A stretch of DNA of 64,000 nt. It comes from Candidatus Poseidoniaceae archaeon (lineage in GTDB: Archaea > Thermoplasmatota > Poseidoniia > Poseidoniales > Poseidoniaceae). Positions 18,914 to 29,692 of this stretch are shown here, piece by piece. The notes below the pieces were generated by a model that was given only the letters and a program-made list of their open reading frames with translations, had not been told where the DNA came from and made no database searches. The DNA lies in NCBI GenBank assembly GCA_949372645.1, contig CASIAP010000002.1:62001-126000 (forward strand), in the 5' to 3' direction. Every line of letters starts with the position of its first letter. Positions within the stretch are counted from its first letter, which is position 1. A program made the translations under genes and the position numbers.

Positions 18914-19960
18914 ATGGTCATCGAACACGGAAATAAATCTACAAATAATGACGGGTTTGAATTAGACCTCTTTCAGGAACACATCGAACCAATGTTACAA
19001 GAAAATCTTGACCGCTTTGTTTTGTTCCCTATACAACATGCAGAAATTTGGGAAATGTACAAGTTGCACGCAGCTTCTTTTTGGACTGCAGAAGAAATCG
19101 ATCTTGCTGAAGATGCCAAGGATTGGAAGTCATTGAGCGATGACGAGCGCCATTTCCTCAAACACGTTCTTGCCTTTTTCGCAGCAAGCGACGGAATTGT
19201 GAATGAGAACCTTGTAACAAATTTCGCTGATGAAGTTCAATGGGCTGAAGCACGCTGTTTCTATGGTTTCCAAATTATGATGGAAAATATCCATGCTGAG
19301 ACCTATTCTCTTCTCATCGACACCTACATTACTGATGATAAAGAAAAAGATCACTTGTTTAACGCTCTAGAGACTGTCCCATCAGTGAAAAAGAAGGGCG
19401 ACTGGGCTATGCGCTGGTTATCTCGTAAGAAGGGTTCCTTTGCTCAACGATTGGTCGCCTTTGCTGCTGTTGAAGGAATTTTCTTTTCCGGCTCTTTCTG
19501 TGCTATCTTTTGGCTCAAGAAGCGCGCTCTTATGCCAGGGCTCACCTTTTCGAATGAACTCATTTCCCGAGACGAAGGGCTTCATTGTGACTTCGCATGT
19601 TTACTCCACAACAAATTAATCCGTGGAGCTGGCGAAAATATGATTCACAGAATCATTTCTGAGGCAGTGGAAATTGAAATTGAATTCGTTACTTCTGCAC
19701 TGCCAGTCTCATTGATTGGGATGAATGCAGACCTCATGCAAGAATATATCCGCTTCGTTGCTGACCGATTAATGGTCTCACTTGGTGCGACTAAATTGTA
19801 TAATGCTACAAACCCATTCCCTTGGATGGAAATGATCTCAATGCAAGGTAAAACGAACTTCTTCGAAAAGAGAGTTGGCGAATACCAGAAGGCCGGTGTC
19901 AAAGACGGCGGAAACCTCGGAAGCGTTCAACAACGCTTCTCTGTTGACGAAGACTTTTGA
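18914..19960 (+). CDS. nrdB: Ribonucleoside-diphosphate reductase, class I, small subunit
   Basis: [58 protein letters not shown] diiron ligands and radical Tyr region. Confidence 0.95.
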   Translation: MVIEHGNKSTNNDGFELDLFQEHIEPMLQENLDRFVLFPIQHAEIWEMYKLHAASFWTAEEIDLAEDAKDWKSLSDDERHFLKHVLAFFAASDGIVNENLVTNFADEVQWAEARCFYGFQIMMENIHAETYSLLIDTYITDDKEKDHLFNALETVPSVKKKGDWAMRWLSRKKGSFAQRLVAFAAVEGIFFSGSFCAIFWLKKRALMPGLTFSNELISRDEGLHCDFACLLHNKLIRGAGENMIHRIISEAVEIEIEFVTSALPVSLIGMNADLMQEYIRFVADRLMVSLGATKLYNATNPFPWMEMISMQGKTNFFEKRVGEYQKAGVKDGGNLGSVQQRFSVDEDF

Positions 19961-20019
19961 ACCGTATTGAATTAACTAAAATGTAGCGCAATCACAAATG
20001 GATAAATGGAGGACAAAAA

Positions 20020-22413
20020 ATGACAATGCAAGTAGTCAATAGAGAAGGGGAGCGAGAAGATGTTCGTTTCGATGCAATACACGATAAACTCAAAACTTTG
20101 ACTTATGGTCTTGATCCAAAATGGATTGACCCCGGACATGTTACAAAGTTAACCATCGAAGGATTGTACGATGGCGTTACGACTCGCGAGCTCGACCAAC
20201 TCGCTGCTGAAACCGCAGCTTCCCTCGCATCTCAACATCCTGACTACAGCCGTCTTGCAGCTCGAATTTGTGTCGATGATTTGCACCGTTCAACAAAGAC
20301 TCAGTTCTCAGAAGTCGTTACTGATTTGCGTGAATACATCGACCCGGAATCTGGGAAGCATGCACCTCTCATCTCGGAAGAAGTATATTCAATCATTATG
20401 GAAAATGCAGAAGTTCTCGATAATCATGTTGATTATACTCGAGATCACAATTATGATTATTTCGGATTTAAAACACTTGAACGTTCATATCTCCTTCGTT
20501 TGTATGGCGAGATTGCTGAACGTCCCCAACACATGTTGATGCGCGTGGCAGTTGGTATCCACCATTCCAACATCAGCAAGGCTCTCGAGACATATGATTT
20601 GATGAGTCAAGGTTACTTTACCCATGCAACACCAACTTTGTTCAATTCCGGTACTCCAACACCTCAGATGTCATCGTGTTTCTTACTCACTATGCAAGAC
20701 GATTCACTTGACGGGATTTATGACACACTCAAGCAGTGTGCTTTGATTTCGAAGTCAGCAGGCGGTATCGGTCTCTCGATTCACCACATTCGTTCAAAGG
20801 GCTCTTACATTAAGGGTACCAACGGACAGAGCAACGGAATTGTTCCAATGCTCCGAGTCTTCAATGATACAGCGCGATATGTCGACCAAGGTGGCGGCAA
20901 GCGTAAGGGTTCAATTGCTATTTACCTCGAACCTTGGCACCCCGATATCCTTGCTTTCCTTGATTTGCGAAAGAATCACGGAAAGGAAGAACTTCGTGCC
21001 CGTGATCTTTTCTATGCACTTTGGACACCAGATTTGTTCATGGAGCGCGTCGAGCAAAATGCTAATTGGTCTTTCTTCTGTCCGAATGAATGCCCTGGTC
21101 TTCAAGATGCATACGGTGCAGAATTTAAAGAACTCTTTGAATCCTATGAAGCACAAGGATTAGCGCGTGAAACACTCCCTGCGCGTGTTGTATGGGACAA
21201 ATTAGTTGAATCACAAATTGAAACTGGAACTCCATACATGTTGTATAAGGATGCAGCAAATGAAAAGTCGAACCAAAAGAATCTTGGAACAATTCGTTCT
21301 TCGAACCTTTGCACTGAAATTATGGAATACACCGCTAAGGACGAGGTTGCAGTCTGTAACCTTGCCTCGATTGCTCTCAACAAGTATGTCGATGCCGAGA
21401 ATCAATCCTTCAATCATCAACTCTTGTATGATGTAGCTTACCACGCAACTGGAAACTTGAATCGAGTTATCGATGTCAACTACTATCCAGTTGAGGAAGC
21501 ACGCAACTCGAATATGCGTCACCGTCCAATCGGTCTTGGTGTTCAAGGTCTTGCCGACACTTTTGCTCTTCTGAAGTTGCCTTTCGAGAGTCCAGAAGCA
21601 AAGAAACTCAACAAGGAAATTTTCGAAACGATTTACTTCGCAGCTTGCAGTGCTTCTAAAGATGGAGCAATTGCTGAAGGCGCATACTCGACATTCCAAG
21701 GCTCTCCTGCAAGTAAAGGAAATTTGCAATTTGATCTTTGGGGCATGAATGAACACAGTGGGCGATGGGACTGGACTTCTCTGAAAGCAGAGATTGTTGA
21801 ACACGGAATGCGTAATTCACTTCTTGTTGCTCCAATGCCAACCGCTTCAACTTCACAGATTCTTGGGAATAACGAATGCTTTGAAGCGTTCACATCAAAC
21901 CTCTATGTTCGCCGAACACTTTCTGGTGAATTCATCGTATTGAACAAGCACTTGGTCAGAGATCTCATTGAATTGGGACTCTGGGGACTTGAGATGAAAG
22001 ATGAAATTCTTCGCCATAAGGGCTCAGTACAAAACATTGCAGGAATTCCAGACAATGTGAAAGAATTATACAAAACCACTTGGGAAATCAAGCAACGACA
22101 TGTCTTGGATATGTCTGCTGACCGTGGAGCATATGTTGATCAAAGTCAATCCCTTAACATTCACATGGTTGATGCAAATCCAGCAAAGGTCACTTCCATG
22201 CATTTCTATGGATGGAAGCAGGGACTCAAAACTGGAATGTATTATCTGCGAACTAAAGCTGCAGCCGATGCCATTCAATTCACTGTTGAAGCAAAGAAAG
22301 CTGAAGATCAAACAGTGAGTGGACTCGCAGAACGTGCTGAAGATATTTCAAGTCTTGAGGCAATTGCATGTTCACTCGATACGCCTGATGATTGCCTTAG
22401 TTGCGGTTCATGA
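20020..22413 (+). CDS. nrdA: Ribonucleoside-diphosphate reductase, class I, large subunit
   Basis: N-terminal ATP-cone, [49 protein letters not shown]-terminal CLSCGS. Confidence 0.96.
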   Translation: MTMQVVNREGEREDVRFDAIHDKLKTLTYGLDPKWIDPGHVTKLTIEGLYDGVTTRELDQLAAETAASLASQHPDYSRLAARICVDDLHRSTKTQFSEVVTDLREYIDPESGKHAPLISEEVYSIIMENAEVLDNHVDYTRDHNYDYFGFKTLERSYLLRLYGEIAERPQHMLMRVAVGIHHSNISKALETYDLMSQGYFTHATPTLFNSGTPTPQMSSCFLLTMQDDSLDGIYDTLKQCALISKSAGGIGLSIHHIRSKGSYIKGTNGQSNGIVPMLRVFNDTARYVDQGGGKRKGSIAIYLEPWHPDILAFLDLRKNHGKEELRARDLFYALWTPDLFMERVEQNANWSFFCPNECPGLQDAYGAEFKELFESYEAQGLARETLPARVVWDKLVESQIETGTPYMLYKDAANEKSNQKNLGTIRSSNLCTEIMEYTAKDEVAVCNLASIALNKYVDAENQSFNHQLLYDVAYHATGNLNRVIDVNYYPVEEARNSNMRHRPIGLGVQGLADTFALLKLPFESPEAKKLNKEIFETIYFAACSASKDGAIAEGAYSTFQGSPASKGNLQFDLWGMNEHSGRWDWTSLKAEIVEHGMRNSLLVAPMPTASTSQILGNNECFEAFTSNLYVRRTLSGEFIVLNKHLVRDLIELGLWGLEMKDEILRHKGSVQNIAGIPDNVKELYKTTWEIKQRHVLDMSADRGAYVDQSQSLNIHMVDANPAKVTSMHFYGWKQGLKTGMYYLRTKAAADAIQFTVEAKKAEDQTVSGLAERAEDISSLEAIACSLDTPDDCLSCGS

Positions 22414-22539
22414 GCACGATTGATAGAACTCTTACACCTTCGTGAAGGATCAAGCATTCGGATGTTTACACTCTTACAGCGTAAGCATTGCATTAATCTT
22501 CGGCTATCCTTTCCTTGCCCGTAGGCGACTTTTCAATTC

Positions 22540-23970
22540 TTAAGCTGAATGAATTGCATGACCAAGTGTTGCAAGAACTGCTTCATGGGTCATTTCGGTC
22601 ATGGTTGGATGTGCATGGATTGTTCCAGCAATATCTTCGAGTAAAGCACCCATTTCAAGAGCAAGTGTCCATTCGCCGACCAATTCACTGATGTGAGTGC
22701 CGACTCCCTGGATTCCAAGTATTCGATGATCATCTTCTCGTGCGCATACTCGAACGAATCCAGCAGTCTTTTCTGCTTCTTGGGTGAGTGCACGTCCGTT
22801 TGCTCCCAAGGGGAACTTTCCGATGATAACAGGGTGTCCAGCAGCCTTTGCTTCTTCGGGTGAAAGTCCAACTGATACAATTTCAGGTTCAGTAAACACG
22901 ATGGCTGGGACTGCCACTGGATCATATGCTCGCTTGTGACCGGCGATGATCTCAGCAACCATTTCTCCTTGGAAAGATGCGACGTGGGCCAACATTTCTC
23001 CAGAATCACATACATCGCCAATAGCATAAACTCCACGCATGTTGGTTTCACAACGGTCGTTGACTTTGACAAATCCACGTTCATCCAAAGCAACACCCGT
23101 AGGTGCCAAAGATGCTGAGTTCGGTTTACGGCCAACCGTGACCAATACTTTGTCGACAATAATATTCTGCATTTTTGATTCGTCTTTTTCATTTTTATCA
23201 ATGAAATTGAGTTGTGTGCGACCGTCTTTTGCTTTTTCCACACCTTTGGCAAAGACGCCAAGGTGAGTCTTAATCTTCTGCTTTTTAATTGAAATTTCGA
23301 GTGGTCGTCGTAGTTCTTTGTCAAAAATTGGTAGGACACTGTCCATTGCTTCAACAACAGTCACTTCTGAACCGAGCATACGGAATGTAATTCCAAGTTC
23401 AAGTCCAATATATCCTCCGCCAACAATTGCGACGTGCTTTGGTAATTCTTCAAGTGATAATGCCTCACGAGATGAAATCACATTCTCATCATAAGGCATG
23501 AATGGAAGTTCAATAGGGACTGAACCATTGGCAAGAATGACATGTTCAGCCTGGATGATGGTTGCATCTTTCCCTTCACCGACTTTGACCGTTTTGGCAT
23601 CTTGGAATTCTGCCCACCCAATGATGAGTTCAGCACCTGCATTCTTGAGCAAATGTTCGACACCTTTGTTGAGTCGAGTGACGATTCCTTCTTTCCATGA
23701 AACTAAGTTGCCCATGTTCAGTTCAGCCGGTCCAGGAATCGAAATACCCATGTGGCCATCATTTGATGCATGTTTTGCTAATTTGTGGAATTGATGTGCT
23801 GCGTGGATCAAAGCCTTTGATGGAATACAGCCTCGAATGAGACAGGTACCACCTGCTTTTTCACCTTCGACGATGATGGTTGACAAACCGAGTTGTCCAG
23901 CGCGAATGGCAGCAACATATCCACCAGGGCCGGCTCCTATGACGAGAACTTGACATTTTTTAGTCTGCAT
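22540..23970 (-). CDS. lpd: Dihydrolipoyl dehydrogenase (E3)
   Basis: VIGAGPGGYVAAIRAGQLG, GGTCLIRGCIPSKALIH, HAHPTMTEMTHEAVL. Confidence 0.95.
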   Translation of the reverse strand: MQTKKCQVLVIGAGPGGYVAAIRAGQLGLSTIIVEGEKAGGTCLIRGCIPSKALIHAAHQFHKLAKHASNDGHMGISIPGPAELNMGNLVSWKEGIVTRLNKGVEHLLKNAGAELIIGWAEFQDAKTVKVGEGKDATIIQAEHVILANGSVPIELPFMPYDENVISSREALSLEELPKHVAIVGGGYIGLELGITFRMLGSEVTVVEAMDSVLPIFDKELRRPLEISIKKQKIKTHLGVFAKGVEKAKDGRTQLNFIDKNEKDESKMQNIIVDKVLVTVGRKPNSASLAPTGVALDERGFVKVNDRCETNMRGVYAIGDVCDSGEMLAHVASFQGEMVAEIIAGHKRAYDPVAVPAIVFTEPEIVSVGLSPEEAKAAGHPVIIGKFPLGANGRALTQEAEKTAGFVRVCAREDDHRILGIQGVGTHISELVGEWTLALEMGALLEDIAGTIHAHPTMTEMTHEAVLATLGHAIHSA

Positions 23971-23981
23971 TTTTTAGCACC

Positions 23982-25268
23982 TCACATGAAAATTGTAGCC
24001 GGATGTTCGAGATAAGATTTCACCAACTGAACGAGGCTTGCTCCGTCATGGCCATCGACAACTCGATGGTCCCATGATGATGATAAGTTCATCATTCGAC
24101 GAATGACAATGTTGCCATCTCTGACAACTGCACGATCTTTGGCGTTATGAACGCCAAGAATTCCAACTTCAGGTTTGTTGATGATTGGGGTTGCACCGAG
24201 GCCTCCAAGTCGTCCGAGACTGGTGATTGTGAATGTTGATCCTGAAAGGACGTCAGCGGTTGCTTTACCATCCCGAGTTGCACTTGTGACTCGCATCATT
24301 TCTTCAGCAGATTGCCAAATATCCATGGCTTCAACATGTTGAACAACAGGAACAAACAATCCACGGTCAGTTTGAGTTGCAATTCCAAGATTGATCGCTT
24401 CGTGTCGGGTGACGACGTTTGAATCGTCATCATAGACAGCGTTGCATTCCGGACGTTCTCCCAATGCCTTGACCAATGCTTGCATAATGAAAGGAAGATA
24501 GGTCAATTTCGGTGCACCTTCTGGCCGTGTTGCGTTAAGGTGTTGACGTAATTCTTCGAGAGCGGTGACATCAACTTCTTCAAAGTAAGAGAAGTGAGGG
24601 ATGGTTGTGTAGGATGAAACCATGCCTTCTGCAATCTTTCTTCGCAGACCAATGACCTTGATTTCTTCGGTTCCATTTCTTTCAGTACGGGCTGAAGCAC
24701 CCATTGGTCGAGCACGGCTTGCGCCACTTGCTCCACCGGATATGTGAGCATCGAGGTCTGCATGACTGATTCTACCGGCAGGTCCGGTTCCAGCGACCAT
24801 GTTGAGGTCGATGTTAGCTTGACGAGCACGTTGTCGAACTGCAGGACTTGACAATGCTTTGGTTCCTGCTGCGCGTTGAACGGTGGGTGCTGCTGCAACT
24901 GGTGCTGCTGCAACTGGTTCTGCTTTTGGAGCAGGTGCGGGTTCTGCTTTTGGTTCAGGGGCAGGTTCTGCTTTCGCTTCAGGTGCAGGTGCATCATCTG
25001 TTGACGCAGCATTTCCATCACCCTCAACTTCGAATTCGATACAAACAACGCCAACCGGTAATGTGTCGCCGGCTTCACCAACGACTCGAGTTACTTTCCC
25101 ATCAACAGGTGAAGGGATTTCGACGGTTGCCTTATCGGTCATCACGGAAAGAATTGGATCATCTTCTTTGACAATGTCACCAACAGCGACCATCCATTCT
25201 ACAACTTCGCCTTCGACGACTCCTTCTCCAATATCTGGCATCTTAAATGCAAACGTTCCCATATTCAT
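23982..25268 (-). CDS. 2-oxoacid dehydrogenase complex E2 (dihydrolipoamide acyltransferase)
   Basis: Lipoyl domain (VMTDKATVEIPSPVDG), Ala/Pro/Glu/Lys linker, E3-binding domain, catalytic SSSWDHRVVDGHDGA. Confidence 0.95.
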   Translation of the reverse strand: MNMGTFAFKMPDIGEGVVEGEVVEWMVAVGDIVKEDDPILSVMTDKATVEIPSPVDGKVTRVVGEAGDTLPVGVVCIEFEVEGDGNAASTDDAPAPEAKAEPAPEPKAEPAPAPKAEPVAAAPVAAAPTVQRAAGTKALSSPAVRQRARQANIDLNMVAGTGPAGRISHADLDAHISGGASGASRARPMGASARTERNGTEEIKVIGLRRKIAEGMVSSYTTIPHFSYFEEVDVTALEELRQHLNATRPEGAPKLTYLPFIMQALVKALGERPECNAVYDDDSNVVTRHEAINLGIATQTDRGLFVPVVQHVEAMDIWQSAEEMMRVTSATRDGKATADVLSGSTFTITSLGRLGGLGATPIINKPEVGILGVHNAKDRAVVRDGNIVIRRMMNLSSSWDHRVVDGHDGASLVQLVKSYLEHPATIFM

Positions 25269-26278
25269 TCCTCCTGTGTTTTCTTTATTGCTTCAGCTAT
25301 TCGTGCTGGACTTGGGATATAATCCCATTCTGTAGTGTGAGGGAAGGGTGTATCCCATCCGGTCACTCGAGTAATTGGTGCTTCTAAATGATAGAAACAA
25401 CGTTCTTGAATCGATGCACTCATTTCTGCACCAAATCCACTGGTCTTCGGTGCTTCATGAACAATAACACAGCGACCTGTCTTCTTGATTGAATTGACGA
25501 CAGTGTCTCGGTCCCAAGGGACCAATGTTTGCAAATCAATCAGTTCACAATCAATTCCAGAGTCCTTGATGGCCTGTTCACACATGTGAACCATGGTACC
25601 CCATGCAATAACAGTGCAAGCACTTCCTTCTTGAACGATGCGAGCCTCTTCCAATGGGACGATGTAATGGCCTTCTGGAACTTCAGCGTCTGGATGGCCA
25701 CTCCATGTAGGGACGTTATGTGGATCACCATAGAATGGTCCTCGGTAGCAACGTTTTGGCTCAAAGAATATAACCGGGTCGTTGCATTCGATCGATGCAG
25801 TTAGGAGGCCTTTGGCGTTGTAAGGAGTTGAGCAATATACGACCTTCAAACCAGGCGTATGTGTAAATTGAGCCTCTGGAGATTGTGAATGGTGATGTCC
25901 ACCTTTGATTCCTCCACCGGCAGGCGTTCTAAATGTCAATGGTGCGGTAAACTCTCCACCGGAACGGTGTCGGACTTTGGCAATTTCATTGACAATTTGG
26001 TCATAGGCAGGGAATATGTAGTCTGCAAACTGAATTTCAGCAACAGGTCGAAGTCCATTCAAGCCCATGCCCATTGCAATCGCTGCAATTCCACCTTCAG
26101 CAAGTGGGGAGTCAAAGACTCGGTGTTCACCGAATTTCTTTTGCAAACCGTCAGTGACTCGGAATACTCCACCGAAGAATCCAACATCCTCTCCAAAAAT
26201 AACGACGTTCTTATCTTTCTCAAGTTGTACTTCCAAAGCGGAATTGAGGGCTTTAATCATGTTCATATCAGTCATCAT
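25265..26278 (-). CDS. 2-oxoacid dehydrogenase E1 beta subunit
   Basis: VVIFGEDVGFFGGVFRVTDGL, GGGIKGGHHHSQSPEAQF, TPFPHTTE; 4-bp overlap with the E2 start. Confidence 0.95.
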   Translation of the reverse strand: MMTDMNMIKALNSALEVQLEKDKNVVIFGEDVGFFGGVFRVTDGLQKKFGEHRVFDSPLAEGGIAAIAMGMGLNGLRPVAEIQFADYIFPAYDQIVNEIAKVRHRSGGEFTAPLTFRTPAGGGIKGGHHHSQSPEAQFTHTPGLKVVYCSTPYNAKGLLTASIECNDPVIFFEPKRCYRGPFYGDPHNVPTWSGHPDAEVPEGHYIVPLEEARIVQEGSACTVIAWGTMVHMCEQAIKDSGIDCELIDLQTLVPWDRDTVVNSIKKTGRCVIVHEAPKTSGFGAEMSASIQERCFYHLEAPITRVTGWDTPFPHTTEWDYIPSPARIAEAIKKTQEE

Positions 26279-26284
26279 CTCACC

Positions 26285-27526
26285 TCACTTTCCAAGTTCC
26301 TCTCTCTGTTCCTGGACATGCCAAGGTACAGTTTCGTAGACTTCGGTAAAAATAGTCGAGGCAGGTGGATAAGGTCCACTTGCCAAATCTCCAAATTCAC
26401 AGGCGGCTTTGTATGAAGCCATGACTTCATCATCAATTTTCTTAGCCAATGCGGTGTGACGAGTCTCATTCCACAGTTCTGCTTTCATGAGATGTTCTTT
26501 GAGTCGTTCGATAGGATCTCCACCAGGCCATCGTTTGAATTCATCACTTGGGCGGTAGACTGAGGGGTCGTCAGAAGAAGAGTGTCCACCAGCTCGATAG
26601 GTGTAGACTTCAATATGAGTTGCTCCTTTACCAGCAGCAGCTCGCAAACGTGCCCATTTTGTTACACTGTAAAGTGCGAGGAAATCGTTTCCATCCACTC
26701 GGAAAGAGGGGATGTCATAGGCTAATCCACGTTCTGCAAAGGTTCGTCCACCAGTTGCAAGGTTTGCGTGAGTAGAAATAGCCCATTGATTGTTGACCAC
26801 ATTGAGAATGACTGGTGGTTTGAATGTTGAAGCGAAGTTCAATGCATAGTGGTAGTCACCTTGTGCAGATGTTCCATCACCGAGCCATGAAATGCAGACT
26901 TCATCATCGCCTTTGTATGCACTCGCCATTGCTACGCCGACCGCTTGGGAGAATTGAGTTCCTACAGGAGATGAAATTGAAATGAATCGGCCTTGTTTCC
27001 AGGTATAGTGGACAGGCATCTGACGTCCTTTGACGTTATCTTCAGTGTTGCCGATGCAATGGCAAATCATACTGACCATGTCACGTCCACGAACAAATTG
27101 AGCACCTGGTTGGCGATAAGATGGGAAAATCCAATCTTGTGTTTCAAGGGCCATCGTTTGAGCAATAGCGATTGCTTCTTCACCAAAAGACCGCATGTAG
27201 AATGAAAGTTTACCGGTTCGTTGCATTTTGATCATCCGGTCGTCGAATATTCGGAGACGCATCATGTATTCAAGTCCTTGAATCAAGGTCTCCGCATCCA
27301 AGAGTGGATTCCAATCTCCTTCTGCTACACCGTCATCATTGAGCACACGAATCAAACCTGATGCGTGAGCGACTGTATCTTGTGCAGAACACTTTGCAGG
27401 GTCTGGTCGATTCAAATCGCCGGGCTGCTCAGTAAACTTTCCGCCAAAATCCGCATCTTCACCAGGTCGGAATGGAGGCCGACCGATGGTGTACGGCTTA
27501 GTCGTGGCAGTCACTCTCTCGGTCAT
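26285..27526 (-). CDS. 2-oxoacid dehydrogenase E1 alpha subunit
   Basis: Thiamine diphosphate motif WLGDGTSAQGDYHYALNFASTFKPPVILNVVNNQWAIST; RAGGHSSSDDPSVYR. Confidence 0.95.
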   Translation of the reverse strand: MTERVTATTKPYTIGRPPFRPGEDADFGGKFTEQPGDLNRPDPAKCSAQDTVAHASGLIRVLNDDGVAEGDWNPLLDAETLIQGLEYMMRLRIFDDRMIKMQRTGKLSFYMRSFGEEAIAIAQTMALETQDWIFPSYRQPGAQFVRGRDMVSMICHCIGNTEDNVKGRQMPVHYTWKQGRFISISSPVGTQFSQAVGVAMASAYKGDDEVCISWLGDGTSAQGDYHYALNFASTFKPPVILNVVNNQWAISTHANLATGGRTFAERGLAYDIPSFRVDGNDFLALYSVTKWARLRAAAGKGATHIEVYTYRAGGHSSSDDPSVYRPSDEFKRWPGGDPIERLKEHLMKAELWNETRHTALAKKIDDEVMASYKAACEFGDLASGPYPPASTIFTEVYETVPWHVQEQREELGK

Positions 27527-27535
27527 TGTTCCACC

Positions 27536-28585
27536 TCAGTTCATCCCGCCCTTAAGAGGTGCGGGTAAATCGTTTTCATCTCGGGCAACATACACATATG
27601 CGCCTGGCATTACTTCCGAGTTTTCGGAATCCAGTGTTTTTCGAAGTAAAAGCCCTGCTTTGAAGGATGAGCGTACCAGAGGTCCACTGGCAATTCCGGC
27701 AAAGCCCATAGCAATGGCTTCTTTTGCCCAAAGGTCATACATCTCCGGCTCAGGGAAACGGTCAACCGTCAAATGGCTTGACGAAGGAGCGAGATATTGT
27801 CCAATCGTAACAAGGTCAACACCAGCATCACGTAGGAGATGTAACGATTCAGTAATTTCTTCATCCCGCTCACCCACGCCAACCATCAGTGATGATTTGG
27901 TGATGATATCTGGCCGTAGAACCTTCGCTTGACGAAGAATCTCGAGCGATTGAGAAAAAGATGCTCTGTGGTCACGAACGGTTCTGTCAAGACGAGGTAC
28001 GCATTCGACGTTGTGGGCAAAGACCGAAAGAGGACTTCCATCGAGAAGATGTGCAAGAGCCTCATGGTCGCCTGCTAAATCTGAGCAAAGCAATTCAAGC
28101 GTGACCTTTGGTTGGCGTTCATGGACAGCAGTAATACATTTTTTGTAGTGGTCTGCCCCACTATCTGGGAGGTCGTCTCTGTTGACGACGGTGATGACGA
28201 CATGTCGCAGGTCCATCGACTCAACGGCTGTTGCCAAATGTGATGGTTCCTCAAGATCAAGAGGTGGTGGAGTTTTGATAGTACCAACTGCACAGAAACG
28301 ACAACCTCGTGTGCATTCTTGGCCAGCGATCATGAATGTTGCATCGCCACTGGCCCAGCAATCATGGATATTCGGGCATCGGGCTTCTTGGCAAACGGTA
28401 TGCAAAGCATTGTCTCGGACTGCTGCTTTGGTTTTATTGAAAAGGGCTTGCTGCTCTCCAGATGGGAGTGTTGTTCGAAACCAATCCGGGAGCCGTTCAC
28501 GTTTTGGTTTTGGGCGTAAAGCAGGAGGAGTTTTACTCGCCATCGGTAGTTGTTTGCTCGACATACCACTTCCCCCTTGTTTCAT
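27536..28585 (-). CDS. lipA: Lipoyl synthase
   Basis: CQEARCPNIHDCW and radical-SAM CTRGCRFCAV; YLAPSSSHLTVDRF. Confidence 0.95.
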   Translation of the reverse strand: MKQGGSGMSSKQLPMASKTPPALRPKPKRERLPDWFRTTLPSGEQQALFNKTKAAVRDNALHTVCQEARCPNIHDCWASGDATFMIAGQECTRGCRFCAVGTIKTPPPLDLEEPSHLATAVESMDLRHVVITVVNRDDLPDSGADHYKKCITAVHERQPKVTLELLCSDLAGDHEALAHLLDGSPLSVFAHNVECVPRLDRTVRDHRASFSQSLEILRQAKVLRPDIITKSSLMVGVGERDEEITESLHLLRDAGVDLVTIGQYLAPSSSHLTVDRFPEPEMYDLWAKEAIAMGFAGIASGPLVRSSFKAGLLLRKTLDSENSEVMPGAYVYVARDENDLPAPLKGGMN

Positions 28586-28717
28586 CCCATGCTTTACCTT
28601 TCAAAAAGGTGTGCAGTAGGCATTATTTTTCATTCATCATACAAAGATGGATTCAGAACCATTTTCTTAGGAATTATTTTTGAGAGCATTGATGAGGGGC
28701 AAACGATTCGAGTGTTC

Positions 28718-29464
28718 ATGGCGCAACGTGTTGCATTGATTACCGGTGGTGGAAAACGCATCGGTGCAGCAACCGTTTCTCTGTTAATGGACAACAATTG
28801 GTTCGTTATTATTCATGTGCGCACATCTGTGTCTGAAGCTGAAGAAATTCTTCAAGCATTTGAGCAAAAAAATGGCGCCAAAGCCCCTGCTGAAATTCTC
28901 CAAGCCGACCTCAACAGTGATGAAGAACTCGCCGAACTCATCCAGGCAGTTCTCAAGCATGAAAAGGTGAAATCATGCGGTGGTTTACATGCTCTTATTC
29001 ATAATGCTTCAATCTATAGTTCAAAAGACTATGAGGTTGTTCTCCTTGAAGAACTCCGACTTAACAACCGACTTCATCTCGAAGTCCCTTTCCTCCTGAC
29101 ACAGGGTCTTTTGAAGCCACTTCGATCGGCACAAGGTTGTGTAATTGGCATGGTCGATACTTCATTGGGACGAGCTTGGAAAGGCTTGTCACATTATACT
29201 GCGAGTAAAGCAGGCTTGCGGCAATTGATGATGAACTTAGCAGGTGATCTTGCCCCTGACATCCGAGTAAATTGTGTCGCCCCAGGTGCCATCATTGCAG
29301 CGGATTGGGAAAGTGAACATTTTGCTTCTCTTCTCGAGAAAATACCGTTGGGCCGAGCAGGAGAACCTCTTGATGTAGCCAAAGCAATCATGTTTTTAGC
29401 CGATTCTTCCTACCTTTCGGGTCAAACCATCAATGTTGATGGTGGCTGGTCAGTTTCACCTTGA
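28718..29464 (+). CDS. SDR-family oxidoreductase, pteridine-reductase-like
   Basis: ALITGGGKRIGAATV, HNASIYSS, YTASKAGLRQLMMNLA, VAPGAII; start chosen at the internal ATG. Confidence 0.85.
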   Translation: MAQRVALITGGGKRIGAATVSLLMDNNWFVIIHVRTSVSEAEEILQAFEQKNGAKAPAEILQADLNSDEELAELIQAVLKHEKVKSCGGLHALIHNASIYSSKDYEVVLLEELRLNNRLHLEVPFLLTQGLLKPLRSAQGCVIGMVDTSLGRAWKGLSHYTASKAGLRQLMMNLAGDLAPDIRVNCVAPGAIIAADWESEHFASLLEKIPLGRAGEPLDVAKAIMFLADSSYLSGQTINVDGGWSVSP

Positions 29465-29515
29465 AGCAATGTGCTTAGGGGTTTTCTTCAAATCCTCTGT
29501 GCAGTTCGGAGGTCT

Positions 29516-29603
29516 GCAGGGGTGGCTGAGGTGGTCAAAGGCGCCGGGCTTAAGATCCGGTCCCGTATGGGTTCGTGGGTTCGTATCCCACTCCCTGCAC
29601 CAC
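29516..29603 (+). tRNA. tRNA-Leu, anticodon UAA, CCA encoded
   Basis: Acceptor GCAGGGG/TCCCTGC, anticodon stem-loop CCGGG-CTTAAGA-TCCGG, long variable arm (CCC-GTAT-GGG), T-arm GTGGG-TTCGTAT-CCCAC, terminal ACCA. Confidence 0.96.
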
Positions 29604-29622
29604 TCCTCTCCATTGCGATTTC

Positions 29623-29644
29623 CCCCCTCGTAGAGGGGGTTTTG
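29623..29644 (+). terminator. Terminator-like hairpin downstream of tRNA-Leu
   Basis: CCCCCTC-GTA-GAGGGGG followed by TTTT. Confidence 0.6.
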
Positions 29645-29692
29645 TCGAACATTCAATGCAAAACCGTTTAACACTCGGTTGAACAGGCCACG

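Noticed and set aside
22430-22540. Short hairpin CCTTC-GT-GAAGG in the nrdA-lpd convergent gap
   Set aside because: Five-bp stem without a T-run; too weak to call a terminator.
24848-25081. Low-complexity repeat inside E2 (Ala-Pro-Glu-Lys) as a mobile or regulatory repeat
   Set aside because: It is the flexible interdomain linker common in E2 acyltransferases.
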